Assembly (NCBI GenBank): GCA_910577115.1
Contig: CAJTMC010000091.1
Span: 1-6,828 of the forward strand
Direction of reading: 5' to 3'
From: an uncultured Lachnospiraceae bacterium
Lineage (GTDB): Bacteria; Bacillota; Clostridia; Lachnospirales; Lachnospiraceae
Length of the DNA stretch: 6,828 nt
A program made the position numbers and the translations under genes. Shown here one piece after another: positions 6,624-6,828 of the stretch; position 1 is the stretch's first letter; the number at the start of each line of letters is the position of its first letter. Under the pieces are notes generated by a model, which was not told the origin of the DNA, made no database searches, and worked only from the letters and a program-made list of their open reading frames with translations.

Positions 6624-6678
6624 ACCTCCTTGTAGTTATGGGCTGTGCGTGGGGCACAGACGCTTCTTAACTACAAGG
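6624..6678 (-). promoter_or_regulatory. Hairpin that partly sequesters the transposase ribosome binding site
   Basis: CCTTGTAGTTA (6628-6638) and TAACTACAAGG (6668-6678) are a perfect 11-bp inverted repeat, with a nested 6-bp stem CTGTGC/GCACAG (6643-6648 and 6654-6659) inside. In the transposase message, half of the AAGGAGGT site (complement of 6624-6631) falls in the outer stem. IS10 and IS50 are known to block translation of read-through transcripts by hairpins of this kind. By analogy, transcripts entering from outside would be translated poorly, whereas one starting inside the loop would lack the pairing arm. The role is inferred; the pairing is directly visible. Confidence 0.65.
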
Positions 6679-6719
6679 GGCGCGTTTGGTGACCGGCGTA
6701 TATGGTCACCAAACGCGCC
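6679..6719. repeat. Perfect 16-bp inverted repeat at the insertion-sequence right end
   Basis: Bases 6679-6694 and 6704-6719 are exact reverse complements around a 9-base spacer, giving a very stable GC-rich cruciform or RNA hairpin. It directly abuts the RBS-sequestering hairpin on one side and the candidate terminal repeat on the other. No T-run follows on either strand, so a standard intrinsic terminator is unlikely. It could be a transposase binding or end-processing site, a block to incoming transcription, or a target-site palindrome. Confidence 0.8.
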
Positions 6720-6828
6720 GCACATTTTGACTTATATGTCAATGGTTTTTGAAAACTTAACAAAAATGTTTTCTGGGATATGGAGGAAAGCAAAAAAGCA
6801 GAACATGAAAAAAGAGCGGAAATTCGGG

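Larger units (their letters stand above)
5076..6728 (-). mobile_element. Insertion sequence with DDE transposase, IS4/IS1182-like; ends tentative
   Basis: The element holds one long transposase gene and no passenger gene. The best end candidates are a 9-bp exact inverted match, AAAATGTGC (5076-5084) and GCACATTTT (6720-6728), which would give an element of about 1.65 kb with 68 bases beyond the transposase stop and 112 before its start. Beyond the 9 bp the match decays. A TATA lies close outside both ends (5065-5068 and 6733-6736) and could be a short target duplication, though this is too short to trust. Coding sequence inside looks more GC-rich than the neighbouring genes, which suits acquired DNA. 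It lies downstream of the flippase and interrupts no visible gene. Confidence 0.45.

Noticed and set aside
6727..6755. TTGACT with a possible -10 at 17 bases on the plus strand
   Set aside because: The -10 candidate TGAAAA matches only three of six positions and no gene follows within the window.
6780..6828. Open frame starting MEESKKAEHEKRAE at the right edge, and an ATG at 6805 in another frame
   Set aside because: Only 16 codons are visible, the first ATG has no clear ribosome binding site, and the second is 18 bases from GGAGG. It could be a truncated gene start but cannot be supported.

Overview
The window looks like a chromosomal segment of a low-to-mid GC Firmicute, most likely a Clostridia/Lachnospiraceae-type gut anaerobe. 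This rests on strong AGGAGG-type ribosome binding sites, sigma-A-like promoters, a SpoVB-type flippase, a lone HisJ-family PHP phosphatase and a clostridial-looking DDE transposase. The assignment is an inference from gene style, not a database match.

Layout from left to right: gap (glyceraldehyde-3-phosphate dehydrogenase, minus strand, 58-1059) with a partial copy of its 3' end at the left edge; a 377-bp divergent regulatory region; a PHP-family histidinol-phosphatase-like gene (plus, 1437-2252); mnmA (tRNA 2-thiouridylase, minus, 2253-3332), whose stop codon directly abuts that of the PHP gene; a 167-bp divergent region with a near-consensus mnmA promoter; a SpoVB/MviN-type membrane flippase (plus, most likely 3500-4849); a hairpin-rich non-coding stretch (4850 to about 5075); and an insertion sequence with a complete 490-residue DDE transposase (minus, 5144-6616). 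The last 100 bases hold no gene that can be supported.

Every gene is on the opposite strand to its neighbour, so there are no operons here. The four chromosomal genes are independent housekeeping units: glycolysis, a PHP phosphoesterase probably acting in histidine synthesis, tRNA wobble-uridine thiolation and export of a lipid-linked envelope precursor. The insertion sequence sits downstream of the flippase in convergent orientation and disrupts no visible gene.

I see no evidence for a new multi-gene system. The observations most worth checking are: an RNA hairpin that would sequester the transposase ribosome binding site; a perfect 16-bp inverted repeat next to it; the CxxC...C cysteine set of MnmA, which resembles the proposed iron-sulfur-dependent class; the 38-bp duplication at the gap 3' end; and a large imperfect stem in the gap leader.
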